From: Wyeomyia smithii
Lineage: Eukaryota > Arthropoda > Insecta > Diptera > Culicidae
Length of the DNA: 64,000 nucleotides
Direction: 5' to 3'
Assembly (NCBI RefSeq): GCF_029784165.1
Contig: NC_073695.1
Location: forward strand, 205,935,281-205,999,280
Each line of letters begins with the position of its first letter. Within the stretch, counting starts at the first letter, position 1. Positions 1-10,607 of the stretch are shown in pieces. The notes under the pieces were generated by a model, which was given only the letters and a program-made list of their open reading frames with translations, was not told where the DNA came from and did no database searches. Position numbers and translations under genes: made by a program.

Positions 1-580
1 GTTGACCATCTGCCGATGAACACTCAGAAAGCAGAGAGCACTCAACCACTGTTCAGATATTGTTGACCTCAGCCAGGTTTTCACCCGACGTCATGTGCTG
101 AACGAGCGTTCAATCGTGCATGTTTCCATGGTAGAGCAAGTGCAATTTTAACTGCTTTCTCAGTCGCAGGGAAGAAAGAACGGGCTTTAGCTAGCAGGTC
201 TATAAGATTCAACTCTTCCAAGTTCTTACGGTCTGCTCTCATGCTGCTGCAATGTTAATATCAAACTTCCACCTCTCCAACAAAATTGTCAACTTCATAA
301 AAAATTACGAAATTTTCGGTTTTGCGCATGAACTCTTCCAACGACATGCGTATTACGTTAGCGGAATGCAGCAAGGACAACGTGTAGGCTGGTGCACTAT
401 CTTCATCGAACCGTGTTTCCAGTGAGGTTACAAGAGAATCAAGGTAAGGAAAGAGAAATCAAGCTAGTTGATGCAGGCGGATTTGCCCGGTACTTTTGCC
501 GCTGCAATACCCTTGGTGGATCAACTGAAAAACCTATGCAATTCCGCCCCCCCCCCTGCCTCCCTCTGGCTTCGCCTATG
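1..580. other. Unassigned sequence at window start
   Basis: I see no supported gene here. Short open frames exist but none shows a recognisable domain or a paired splice structure. There is a C-run near 546-556. Nothing else stands out. Confidence 0.4.
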
Positions 581-583
581 GCG

Positions 584-652
584 AGTGTGTATAAAAATTG
601 AGTGTGTATAAAAATTGTATAAAAATTGTGTGTATAAAAATATAAAAATTGC
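584..652. repeat. AT-rich short tandem repeat
   Basis: A degenerate tandem array of the unit GTGTGTATAAAAATTG, with shortened copies lacking the GTGTG part. It is a simple low-complexity array with no coding meaning. Confidence 0.7.
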
Positions 653-879
653 TCGCCGGGTTCGTCGCTTCAATATATGTTTACGAGGAAACTCATTTAA
701 GTCTCTGATTAAACGGTAATGACTAGGGATACCAAAATTCACAGGAATAGTTGAATAGCTATAATCTTTCAATTTTTTTTTTCGGTTTGAGCGGATTCCA
801 AATTTGTTTTTATAAATTTACAGGATTCAACATTAAGACAGCAAATATTCTGACAAATATTTGAAGCAAACTATTTGAT

Positions 880-940
880 ATTACACGGCAAACATATATT
901 GGCTGTCATTTCAAGCAAATATTTGCTCCGTGTAATGCCC
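880..940. repeat. Small palindrome with TTACACGG ends
   Basis: The stretch starts with ATTACACGGCAAACATAT and ends with an approximate inverted copy, ATATTTGCTCCGTGTAAT. It looks like a MITE end or a very short foldback. No target duplication could be assigned. Confidence 0.4.
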
Positions 941-1041
941 ACTTTGATGCTGCTAAACGTTTCACGTTTTGATAGGATATTTAATTTTACTGCACTATTG
1001 CATAAAAAACTATAGAAAATCTTGCGAAATTTTTCGAGAAA

Positions 1042-1148
1042 CTCGGGAATCCCGGAACCCCGGGCATTGATATTTCTGTTCCCGGGATCTTGAAATCTCG
1101 GGAAAAAAGTATTTCCCGTGAAATTGTTCCCGGGATTTCAAACCCTGG
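1042..1148. repeat. CCCGGGATTT-rich interspersed repeat
   Basis: Several direct and inverted copies of a CCCGGGAT-type core (TTCCCGGGATTTC, ATCCCGG, TCTCGGGA) occur within about 100 bases. It is probably the end of an interspersed repeat whose other end I cannot define. The flanking 1150-1504 holds a hairpin of CCTTTTTACGCGG (about 1206) and its complement (about 1244), and nothing coding. Confidence 0.4.
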
Positions 1149-1516
1149 TCACTATAGGTATAAATTTATCTTACTTATAGTCAATTTACTATACTTACAC
1201 TAAGGCCTTTTTACGCGGGGGTGCGTCCCAAATTTGTGAGTGACCGCGTAAAAAAGACTGTTTTGAGCTGCAAATATAATGAATAAAATAGTCGAATATG
1301 ATAGTGGTCGATCTAGAGACCAAAATTCAACATTTTAAACTTCCAGTATTTACACCAATAATTATGATTTCATTTTAAACGGGTAGTTGATTATCTTTTT
1401 GGCATAAAATGAGGTCGTTTTTGAGTTATGAAGAAAAGCAACCCGCGTAAAAAACATGTGTATTGTTTCAAATATTGGATTGTCTGCCTCATTTGGTCAG
1501 TTGTAAGTCATCAGGT

Positions 1517-1730
1517 CTCCCCAGCTGGTCTCGAGGTACGATGCTGGCCTAACAAGCCAGTCGTCGTAGGTTCGAGTCTCGGCTCGGGAGAGACTGTTAG
1601 TGTCAGTAGGATCGTAGCGCTAGCCCCGCAATTGTCCTGTACACTCAACAGTTGGCTGCGAAGTCTGTGTATAGTAAACAGAAGGTCAAGTTCCGAATCG
1701 GAATGTAGCACCAAGGCTTTGCTTTGCTTT
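1517..1730 (+). mobile_element. tRNA-derived SINE, family A copy 1
   Basis: The 214-bp body has a tRNA-like head with a B-box-like GGTTCGAGTCT and a 3' tail of GCTTT pentamers. It is bracketed by an exact 12-bp target duplication AAGTCATCAGGT at 1505-1516 and 1731-1742. Two more copies lie at 38284-38489 (minus) and 61705-61900 (plus), sharing head, middle (GATCGTAGCGCTAGCCCC) and tail. Such SINEs are transcribed by RNA polymerase III and moved by a LINE. The family resembles the Feilai-type SINE of Aedes, but that name is from memory only. Confidence 0.88.
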
Positions 1731-1744
1731 AAGTCATCAGGTTT

Positions 1745-2270
1745 GCTAAGCCAAGCGAAACGGCAAAAGAGGAAGACACACTCGAGAAGCGCAAAAATCG
1801 CAGAAGGAGTATAAGAGGAATAAGGGCGACGAGATCATTCTCAACATTGACGGGTCTAAATACTTCAAGATCTTAAGGGCCATGAGAGGCGACGCCCAGC
1901 TGGGAGATCTGGGTGAGAATGTTTGGACCATTCGTCGAGCACTTATTGGCGAAATGGTCCTTTCGGCCAAGAGGGCCGCAAATACGTAGCTTAAAGGGTA
2001 CTAGGCAAGAATTTGAAGGTTCGTACCCTCATCACAGCTGTGACCTTCCAGCTTAAAAACCTGGATGAGGTCACCAAAGGGCAGAACACAAACCGGGAAC
2101 TGGGCATCAAATATGTCACCGAAGGTCCAGAGTACCCGGCCTGCATGCCGGGTACTGAACCACTGCTATGAGGCACAACGGTTGCCAGTTTGCCTCTTAG
2201 CCGTTGTCGGACATTGCCGTCGTATCGGTCTCCTACGGCAATCCCTCTCAGAAACAGTAACTGGGTAACT
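1745..2270 (+). pseudogene. R1/LOA-like LINE ORF1 (gag-like) relic
   Basis: Translations in shifting plus frames give pieces typical of R1/LOA-clade ORF1 proteins: a segment with KYFKILRAMRGDAQLGDLG followed by WTIRRALIGEMVLSAKR (about 1855-1985), then RTLITAVTFQLKNLDEVT (about 2022-2075). An in-frame stop (about 1986) and frame changes make it non-functional. The zinc-knuckle part is only a degraded trace near 2150-2260. It lies just upstream of reverse-transcriptase remnants of the same element. The exact 5' edge is not visible. Confidence 0.6.
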
Positions 2271-2316
2271 TTTTCAACCAACCTTTGACCTCCGGCAGTT
2301 GAGTTACCGCAAACAA

Positions 2317-2431
2317 TGAGTGACAGCAGCCGCGCAGAGATAGGGGAAGCGGTAAAGGTTACGGATGATGAACCTATTGAGATAACTTCCCTGAAGATGA
2401 GCAAGGCACAGGGACCAGACGGAATTCCTAA
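2317..2431 (+). pseudogene. R1/LOA-like LINE reverse transcriptase, N-terminal piece
   Basis: The plus strand reads through a segment ending in SKAQGPDGIP, the conserved KAxGPDGIP entry motif of non-LTR reverse transcriptases. The frame is then cut at the CCTAA duplication (2427-2431) by the insert at 2432-3033 and resumes at 3034. This is an old broken copy, not an expressed gene. Confidence 0.75.
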
Positions 2432-3033
2432 GAGAACATTCTTAAATGACGTAGCATTTTTTTCATGATTTTTAAGCGGTTTTTTAAGCGGATTTTTGAA
2501 TTAGCGCGTTTTTTACGTGGATTTTCGAATTGACGCGATTTTTTTACGAGGTACGTAATAAAAACCTGACTGTAGTAACATACGTACAAAAGTACTTGAA
2601 AAAAAAACCGTGTCTAATTCAATTTATTTACAACTTATAGACTCGTGACTGCATCTTCTGCTTCGAAGGGCTTGTGTTTTGGTACAAGGAGTAAAGGTGT
2701 TTAAACAACTTAGTATGATCCATGTCTGCAGAAAACACAGAAACTATTCCAAAAATGATACGAGTATCGTGTAATTTTCACTATTAAAAGCCACAAAAAG
2801 GCAACGATTTTTGTATTCAAAACAGATTGTGTGTTTGGAAATCCAAGTGATTGTTTATGTAGCAGAGCTTTTAGAATATTTCAGAATGCCACAGATTCCT
2901 GCAAAAAAAATCAGTCTTTAAAAAAATGCTACGTCGATGTTACTACAACCCCCTCTCCCCCCTTGTCACAGCTTGTCACAAAATGATGATAACCCCCTTC
3001 CCCCCATGAATGCTACGTCATTTAAGTATGGTC
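2432..3033. mobile_element. MITE-like insert with CTTAAATGACGTAGC terminal repeats
   Basis: The two ends are inverted copies around CTTAAATGACGTAGCATT (left about 2441, right about 3012-3027). The block is bracketed by the direct duplication CCTAA (2427-2431 and 3034-3038). Removing the block and one CCTAA joins the two LINE reverse-transcriptase halves in one frame, which supports both edges. It has no coding capacity; the interior is T-rich with C-runs near 2949 and 2995. The superfamily is not clear. Confidence 0.75.
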
Positions 3034-3289
3034 CCTAACCTGACCATTAAGACAACCATAAAGGTAACCCCCGGGCTGTTTGGGGCGCTCATGCAGAAAT
3101 GCTTAGACGACCGCCTATTCCTGGACAAGTGGAAGCGACAGAGACTGGTATTACAGCCACCACCAGGTGACCCATCGGCATATAGACCAATTCGTCTTTT
3201 GAACCCAGCGGGTAAGGTGCTTAAGAGGGTAATCTTCAACAGACTTGTGAGATTTACTGAGGGTGAAACCGGCGTGTCAAGCAAATAGT
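3034..3289 (+). pseudogene. R1/LOA-like LINE reverse transcriptase, fingers piece
   Basis: The frame contains KWKRQRLVLQPPPGDPSAYR followed by PIRLLNPAGKVLKRVIFNRL, the classic W-K-x-x-R-L-V-L / SAYRPIxLL / GKVLERxI blocks of LINE reverse transcriptases. It ends exactly at the TAGT duplication (3286-3289) where the DNA transposon begins, and the next part of the same domain resumes at 22413. Substitutions and a stop at the junction show it is a relic. Confidence 0.85.
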
Positions 3290-3935
3290 GAGCAAGATCG
3301 CGCGAAATGACCTATGGTCGAATATCGACCATTTTTGATTTGAATGAAACTTTGCACACGTATTTGGCTTAGCAAACTGACCATTTTTCACAGGTGGAGA
3401 GATTTTTTACACCCATGAGTTACATTCTAAAAGGGCGTATGCCTTTTGGCATAGGTTTTATTCCAAGCATTGTAGCCCAGAAACCGTTGGTTGTATAGAA
3501 AAACTGTCTGAGAATGAGTTGTAGGGAATTAAAAATGCACCAAAAAAAATATACACTGTACAAAAAAAACTTTTTTTGACCAAAAAAAATTAAAAATAAA
3601 CGTTAAATTTCAATTTAAAAAAAAAGTTGAATTTTTTCCTTTTTTTTTTAGAAACTTGACGTTAATACGCAATTTTTAAAGAAAAGTCCAGGGTGGAGAA
3701 ATGAAAAATAATTTTTTTATGGTAGATTAATTTTTTTATGAAAATTCTAATTTAAACATTTTTCAAAATATTTGTATTCTGACGATTTTAAAAGATGAAA
3801 AAAGTCATTTTGAATCAAAAAGCTCGTGGTAGTAAACATTCTAAAGGCATCGGTTTTCGAGTTATTTTAAATTTAAGCTCAATAAAATAATAATATTTCG
3901 GAAAACACACGTTTTTCTTAATTTGTCCATGGTTC
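3290..3935. repeat. Left terminal inverted arm of transposon copy 1
   Basis: This arm pairs with 21745-22412. Shared blocks in order from the end include TGAAACTTTGCACACGTATT, ACCCATGAGTTACATTCTAA and AGAAACTTGACGTTAATACG, then TTTTCGAGTTATTTTAAATT further in. The outermost ~50 bp differ between the two ends (GATCGCGCGAAATG versus GATCATTTCAAAT). The same two end types recur in copy 2, so the element has distinguishable A and B ends. Confidence 0.85.
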
Positions 3936-4176
3936 CCCAGCAAAAACTATACGTTCATTGAAATGCTTGATCAAAAATATACAATTCATTCTTTGACAAC
4001 AAAACGATTGGATAAATAACTCAAGCGCTAAACCTTAGCCTACCTACACGTTCCCCCTTGCAGAATGTTCTATAAAAAAATATGTTTGTCGTGCAACACT
4101 ACCTACTTGTTTACTAATAATAACTGTTTGTAAAGTACGCAATCAATTACTACTGGGTTACCTATATCTGATTTCG

Positions 4177-4186
4177 TATATAAATA
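4177..4186 (+). promoter_or_regulatory. TATA box of the transposon ORF
   Basis: TATATAAATA lies about 50 bases upstream of the transposase-like ATG at 4235. The identical arrangement occurs in copy 2 on the minus strand (about 60762-60771). Conservation of the TATA box and ATG spacing between two independently inserted copies supports a real promoter in the ancestral element. Confidence 0.6.
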
Positions 4187-4234
4187 CAATTGCACTACTC
4201 CAGATGTGTTAGTAACAGTTTGCATTTTGTGAAG

Positions 4235-4281
4235 ATGAATAAAGTAAAAATGGAATACACCAAGCCCAAATGCTGTAAACC
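4235..4281 (+). pseudogene. Transposase-like ORF, 5' fragment (copy 1)
   Basis: The first 15-16 codons (MNKVKMEYTKPKCC...) match the minus-strand start at 60711 in copy 2. The frame is then interrupted by the BEL/Pao LTR beginning at 4282 and resumes after about 20873. The gene is therefore split by 16.6 kb in this copy. Confidence 0.75.
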
Positions 4282-4799
4282 TGTTCCTGAACGTCCGTGG
4301 GTTGATTTCGTTAGCAAATCACAACGCTTTTAATTTGTTGTAATGTAGCTTTTGCTGTAAATTTATTTTTATTTTAACAGTAATTTAAGCAATAGGTTTT
4401 ATTTAGGGTTAACTTACAAATTTAGGTTTGCACGTGTTTCAAGAACAATTTTAACTTTTTCGTACACTTTAATATTTTAATAACTGTAGTTTTAACTCTA
4501 TTTGCATGAAATCTATTTTTACTAGAATGTTTTAAATGAAAAAAATAGTTTTAGATTTAATTTAGAATAAGAGTAATTCAAGGTTAATTTTAGCAACTTT
4601 CCCTCACCTAGGAGTTCTTTACTGTACGGCTGTCTAATTAAGAAAGAAAGATGAGCTGGCAAATTTTAAGGAGTAACCCTTGTCCCTTCCATCGGTGACA
4701 ACTCCTTCGGCGGCTGGGTTACAGTGTCAATATGACAACTCCTTTGTCGACTGGTATAACTTTCTATCGGTCTAACCGTGAGTGTTGCCAGTATCAACA
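4282..4799 (-). repeat. BEL/Pao 3' LTR
   Basis: On the plus strand it begins TGTTCCTGAACG and ends CCAGTATCAACA, giving short TGTT/AACA inverted ends. It aligns over its full length with 20357-~20872. The polypurine tract abuts its inner edge at 4800. Confidence 0.9.
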
Positions 4800-4811
4800 T
4801 CCTCTCCCCCG
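4800..4811 (-). promoter_or_regulatory. BEL/Pao polypurine tract
   Basis: Read on the minus strand, GGGGGAGAGGAT directly precedes the 3' LTR. That is the expected position and composition of the plus-strand primer for reverse transcription. Confidence 0.75.
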
Positions 4812-7800
4812 TAACACTGGCCACCAGGTTCAGTTTTACCACCTCTATCTACCTCTAACATTGCCAATTTTGCCACCGGCCTGCGCACTAGCCCCCTCGC
4901 AGTTTGTATCATTGCTTGACGGATTCGCCCATCTACCCCTTTGAAGGTTTCAATTATGCGTCCTCTTATCCACTCGTTCCTGGTGCCCTCGCCGACTATG
5001 AACCAGGTCGCCTACTGCTATCGGTTTTGTATCGCCACACCATTTCGGCCGCCTAGTAAGCGTTGGCAGATACTCCCTAACCCACCTTCGCCAGAATACG
5101 TCGAGATGATGTTATATTTGCATCCAGGATGATCGCAAAGTTTCCGCTAGTGGTGTTGCTTCTGCTATAGGTTGACGAACACCGTTTGAGTTTCCCAAAA
5201 GGAAATGGTTTGGTGTGAGGGCCTCGTACTCCTCTGCTGCAATCGGTAAGTACGTCAGAGGCCGGCTGTTAACGATTGCCTCGGCTTCTACCATAAAGGT
5301 TTCCAGCGACTCGTCATTCAGTTTGCGGTTGTTGTTACACGCCATCTCAACAGCAGCTTTAACAGAGCGTACCATGCGCTCCCACGCACCACCCATGTGC
5401 GGGGCGCTGGGAGGACTAAAAATCCATTTGGTTGATGTGCCTGTGAATGTTACGGCTAGCTGTTCATACTGCTCTCGAAGAAGTTTGGCGGCTCCCCTAA
5501 AGTTTGTACCATTGTCTGAGTAAAACTCAGACGGGGAACCCCGGCGGCAAATAAAACGCCGAATACATTTTACGCAGGAGTCAGTTGTCAAGTTGTGGGC
5601 TATCTCTAAGTGCACTGCCCGTATTGTTAGGCACGTGAACAATGCTACCCATCGTTTTTCATTACGTCTGCCAATTTTCACCGACAGGGGTCCAAAGAAG
5701 TCCAGACCTACATGTGTGAATGGTCCTACAAATGATGCCATTCTTGCAAGCGGTAGCGGGGCCATACCCGGCACCTTCGGTGTTGCCTTATAGACTCGGC
5801 ACCATTGACACGCTTTTGCGGCGCTGTTGACTTCTACCCTAAGCCTTGTGGTGTGATACCGTTGACGAATCTCATTAACTATAGTCTCAGAGTTGCCGTG
5901 CAAGTATTTACGGTGATATTCGTCCAGCAACAGAGAGGTAAAGGTATGTACCCTTGGGAGAATGATTGGGAATTTCAATTCCATTTCCGCATTTGGTGCT
6001 GCTTCGATTCTGCCATCACTGCGAAGAACGCCGTTCTCATCAAGAATGGGACAAAGCTGGTACAGTTTGCTGTCCTTTTCCAAAGGTACCTGCTGTTTTG
6101 TTGAACTCATACGATTAAGGTTCAATATCATCATTTCTTCCGGGAAGCATTGCCACTGCGTTTCCCGAATAAGTAGTTGTTCGGCCTTCTGTAGCTCTTC
6201 CATTGTTAGTGGCTCAACAGACCGTTCCTGCCCTTTTATCAAATGCTTAAAGTTTGCAATGGCTCGATACACATATGCGACTGAGCGAATAGCCCGGGTT
6301 AATCGAGAAAATCTTTCTTGTTTTACTAATCGTTGCGGAATTTTCGTCGATCTATGCGCATAGCAAGGACGAAGTTCTTCTTCTGTTGGTGGTGTCAGAG
6401 ATCGTTGAATCGGCCACTCTACTTCAGGCAACTGTAAAAAGGCCGGACCCTTGAACCAAACACTTTCGGCTGTTGAATCGGGTCCCTTTCCCCACTTTGT
6501 GGCGATGTCGGCGGGATTCTGCTTAGACGGAACCCACCGCCAGTTTTCCACGTCGGTAACGGTGAGTAATTCTCCTATTTTACAGGCAACGAACTGTCTG
6601 TATATACGATGATCAGACCGCAACCAGGAGAGAACAGTGGCCGAATCGCTCCACAACACTTTCTTTGTTGTGTTTACAGTGTGACTTTCTTCGACGAACT
6701 GCATCAAACGTGCTCCCAACACAGCTGCATTCAATCCTCAACGAGGCACGGATTGCGTCTTCAGTGGTGCGACCTTAGTCTTTGCGGTGACCAACACGTT
6801 CTCAGGAATATTATCGGCGTTCAGCTTTCGAAAATATGCTGCTGCACAGTATGCAGACTCACTAGCGTCTACAAAAATATGCAGCTGAAGATCCCTGTAG
6901 CGTTCACTTGTGGCCCCCGGAAAATAACAGCGCGGAATCCTAAGTGTTTTAATGTGTTCGAACAGATTCGTCCAAGTCTTCCATCTTCTCTGCAAGTCAT
7001 CACCGACCTCCTCATCCCACTGAATGCCAGCTCTCCGCACGTCTTGTAGCAGAATCTTTCCGTGCACCACAAAGAGACATAACATACCTAAGGGATCAAA
7101 AAGCGACCTAAGACACTTTAACATTTGTCTTTTGGTAGGAAGTTCGTCGCTTTGCATTAATCGATCGATTTCTTGTGTCATCGCCGTAGAAAACCCAAAA
7201 CTATCCTCGTGTGTCAGCCACAAAAGTCCGAGTACGCGCTCGTAGTCCTTTGACTTATCTGCTGCCAATTGTTTGTCTTCTACAGGCACTGCTTCTCCCA
7301 AACGATGGAGGACCTCTCTACTGTTTGACAACCAATTCCTCAACTCGAATCCACCACTCAGATGAACGTGACTCATTTCTTGAGACACCCTAATCGCCTC
7401 CTCTATTGACTCATAACTTTCAAGTGAATCATCAACATAGTGATTTTGCACAATGCCTTCGACAGCTCGCGGGTAAAGGTCTTTAAATTCTTCAGCGTTC
7501 TTGTTTTTAATGAACTGTGCACACGCAGGAGAACACGTTGACCCGAAAGTCATGACATCCATGAGATAGATATCTGGGGCATTGGTCGGATCGTCGCGCC
7601 AAAGAAATCTCTGCGAGTGTCGATCTTCTTTGCGTATGAAAATTTGATGAAACATCTCCTTGATGTCTGCAGAAACGGCCACTTTAAACTGTCGAAAACG
7701 AGTCAGGACACCTGGAAGTGATGTTAATTGATCGGGACCCTTCAACAGAACCGAGTTCAGCGAAATTCCGTTCACAGCAGCTCTGGCATCCCAAATCATG

Positions 7801-8306
7801 CGAACCTTACCAGGCTTCTTCGGGTTGATTACCGCTCCTAGAGGTAAATACCAAACTCGCCGAATATCTGCAGCGGCCAATTCATCCTCACTCGCACGGT
7901 GCGCATACCTTTTGAGTTGGTAGGCCAATAGCTGTTTTTGTAAATTTTCCTTGAGCTCAGGATTTCGACTCATTTTCCTTTCTAAACACTCAAGCCGACG
8001 GAGAGCCAAATTGTAGCTAACGGGAAGCTCTATGCGGTCATACTTCCATATTAAACCTGTCTCCTAGTGGTTACCTCTGCGAATGGTTGTATCTACCAAT
8101 ATTTGGTTAGCGCGCTTCTCTTCCTCTGATATAGGCAGCACGACCGGTTCCTTAACCAGATCGTGTAACGTTTTATCCGACGAGCATTCACACATATGGC
8201 AGTTGACTGAAAATCTCCAACCAGCAGAACCTTTCCCGCCATAGATACAGCAACCCAGTCTCGTTTTTGCCGCAACTGGTTCGCGAGTTAATCCTTCTTT
8301 TATCTT
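4812..8306 (-). pseudogene. BEL/Pao pol: RT, RNase H, integrase (broken)
   Basis: One minus-strand frame runs from 8306 to about 5010, interrupted by stops at 8064-8066, 6738-6740 and near 5109-5111, with a frame change near 5010. In order it shows the protease/RT link (TREPVAAKTRLG), the RT catalytic YVDD (about 7428-7439), RNase H acidic motifs (FVDASESAY, WSDSATVLSWL), an integrase HHCC zinc site (H...H...CQWC, about 5780-5900), and the DDE core (GLDFFGP, YSDNGTNF, MGGAWERMVR). These are the normal BEL/Pao pol domains and order. Its 5' end at 8306 is the gypsy insertion point; the gag-protease part continues at 17879. The stops make it inactive. Confidence 0.92.
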
Positions 8307-8310
8307 CAGT

Positions 8311-9838
8311 TGAAACATTTCTCTTCGTTTCTCTTAAATCTAATTATTACACCACTGATACGGCTAGCTACTCTCAGGGCAACGAGGCGGAAGGAACGAA
8401 AAATTGGCACTTACCCGCTTCTCAAAAGTCTCACAATTCGGCCTTTCTCGCAATTGGTTAGAAACGCAATAGAATTTAAAGAAAAATATTATATATATTA
8501 TAAGAAGGTTTAATTAAAAGGATTTTTTTTGCTCTTAACTCTATTTTAAATGAAAAAAGGTTTTACAAATATTTACGTTGGCATGTGTTCTTGTTGCGGC
8601 CGTCGGTCGGTTGGGCGCCTGCGATGAACCGGGAACGTCTGCTGACCAGCGAGGTGCGTAGCTGAGCGAAGAGCCACTCGGAGAAGAAAACGGGTGAACG
8701 TACCTTGAGTGACGAACGATAGTGGTTATGTCAACTCGTGCTATCCCGTAAATGCCGTCCCTCTCGGCAGGCTGGGGAATTACTCTCCGCAACACAGAGA
8801 TGTCTAGATATCCCACGAACGTGGTGGTGGGTTTTAGTCGGGGCGCGGACCGTGTGTTGATGGACGGTCTATAACTTCGCGACACGTGACACTAGCTTTA
8901 CCTGTTGTGCACAAATGTCCTTTTGGAGTGGGTTTTTTTGGGGGAAGTGGGCACCGCACTAACAAGGATCGGGCGGATGCCAGGACAGTCGATCTATAAC
9001 TTTAATATTCCGATCTTCCGCCGGCAAACTAGGAACCGAAGTTCACCACTCCGCGATGCTAACCACTTCACTTCACTCTTGCCCGATCGTAACGTTTTGT
9101 CAATTTCTCTGATTGACCGCGTCGCGTTATCACGTCCCGACTCACACTAGTGTCTATCGTAGAAGAGAGTTCCCATATCGCCCGAACTCCCTTTTATAGT
9201 CTCGCTCTTGCCTGTGTGGTTGTCTCCGGATGCATGCTGCCGCAGTTTGGGTCCCTATTGTGCTCCGCTTGCGTTTTGGAGTAACTCGACCCATATGGCA
9301 GATTTTACAGCTGACTCCTTTTAGTTTGAATTGACCGTTAGTGATCGTTACTCTAATATGAATCATTAGGATTTTGGGAGTGATTTTGCGCGACTTACTG
9401 CTGGTAGTTGATGGAAAGGAAATTACAGTGGAGCATGCAAGCGCTCTCTTTTAATATAGACAAATCTTTCCATCAACTTGATAATTAAGAATTAGTTTAT
9501 ACAATGCAAACTGTGTTGTCGGTGCGTTGCCCTGTTTGAAAAATTGATTTCTCTAATAGTTTTAATCTTAGGTTTATTTTTTTTTACGATTGATTTTGAA
9601 TCACTCCCACATCTATGTTTGCTGATCCAACTTTTACCCGCCACCCAGGCCAATTCACTTGTATTACCCAAACTTTCTAGATTTGGAAACGAGCCTGACT
9701 AACGAGCGCGACATCTCACGCGGTGGGCTGGATCAACAAACATAGGGTACGTTCCAAAATAGCATCGAATTTTGTCATACATTTGTCTCGTACATTTTTT
9801 TTTGGCTTTTGAGAAGACGGTTGTAACCGTTGGTTACA
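8311..9838 (-). repeat. Ty3/gypsy 3' LTR
   Basis: 1528 bp, matching 16351-17878 except for one base (8586). On the element strand it starts with the inverted repeat TGTAACCAACGGTTACA (9822-9838) and ends AAATGTTTCA. It is unusually long for insect gypsy elements, which more often have LTRs of a few hundred bases. Short ORFs inside it occur in both copies and are chance frames. Confidence 0.95.
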
Positions 9839-10607
9839 ATGCTTCCCTGACTGGGAGAAAAAAAAAATTCGAAGTAATTTTTTTTTCTGTTTTGTTTTTA
9901 TCAAACACCTCATAATTTACATCTTATCATCTGATTCATAATTGTTATGCAAATAATTAGTGGGTATGGGTTACCTTTTTTTTTTGGTATCTAAAAAAAA
10001 TAGAAAATTATTCTGAGATATTTTCTCGAAGAATAAGTAGTTTTCTCAAACCTTTAGGCATTTTAGTCGAATATAAAGCAATTATCATGATTATCAAGTT
10101 ACCCTATCAAATCGCATTGCCTGTCTCATCCTAACTCTCTTTCCAATAATATCTATCGCTGAGTACTTGGTTCTCACTCTCTCTTATCATACACTCTACA
10201 AATGAGGCCTCTGAATTTACCATCTCCACACGATAAGCATTCACACCAACCATGCATACTATCCAAATTCACTCCTATGAAGTGCTTTTACGATTGGATC
10301 GACTTACTACTACCAATTCTCTAACTCGATTACATCATCCGATTTCTGTCCGCGGCCGGCACGATCGGATAAAAAAAAACACAATTAAATTTATATTGAT
10401 CTTCGCATCGGTCTTCTGGTGTGTGCGCACTCGGTCTCGTCTAACCACACATCCAGTAAACATCAAGCTTTCTTGAGGGCATGAAGGACAATAGCTCCGT
10501 TCGCCTGCTCGTAAGAAAACCAAAAATATCGTTGCGCTTCGCACGTTTAAAGGAAAAATATATTTTCGATATCTGGGTTTGTGAATAAAAACCAGTGGGT
10601 GCAAGAA
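9839..10607 (-). other. Ty3/gypsy 3' internal region without ORF
   Basis: Between the pol stop and the 3' LTR there are about 770 bp with no long minus-strand frame and no env-like signal. The segment next to the LTR reads CAGGGAAGCAT on the minus strand, a weak polypurine-like candidate. The rest is AT-rich. Confidence 0.6.

Noticed and set aside
1530..1600. A tRNA gene
   Set aside because: The tRNA-like box is the head of a SINE: it has a 3' body, a pentamer tail, target duplications and two further copies.
5112..6734. A functional integrase gene
   Set aside because: It is one part of a BEL/Pao pol frame with in-frame stops on both sides and a frame change at its 3' end.
8541..8885. 114-codon minus frame in the gypsy LTR, identical at 16581-16925
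   Set aside because: Identity of the two copies reflects LTR identity, not coding constraint. It lies in the LTR with no known protein feature.
8311..9838. The 1.5-kb direct repeats taken as BEL/Pao LTRs
   Set aside because: They lie inside the BEL/Pao coding region, have TG...CA ends and a CAGT duplication, and flank the gypsy gag-pol. The BEL/Pao LTRs are the outer ~516-bp repeats.
9716..9913. A 65-codon minus frame sharing its end with the BEL/Pao gag-protease frame
   Set aside because: The shared residues come from the gypsy LTR, present at both places. It is not a separate gene.
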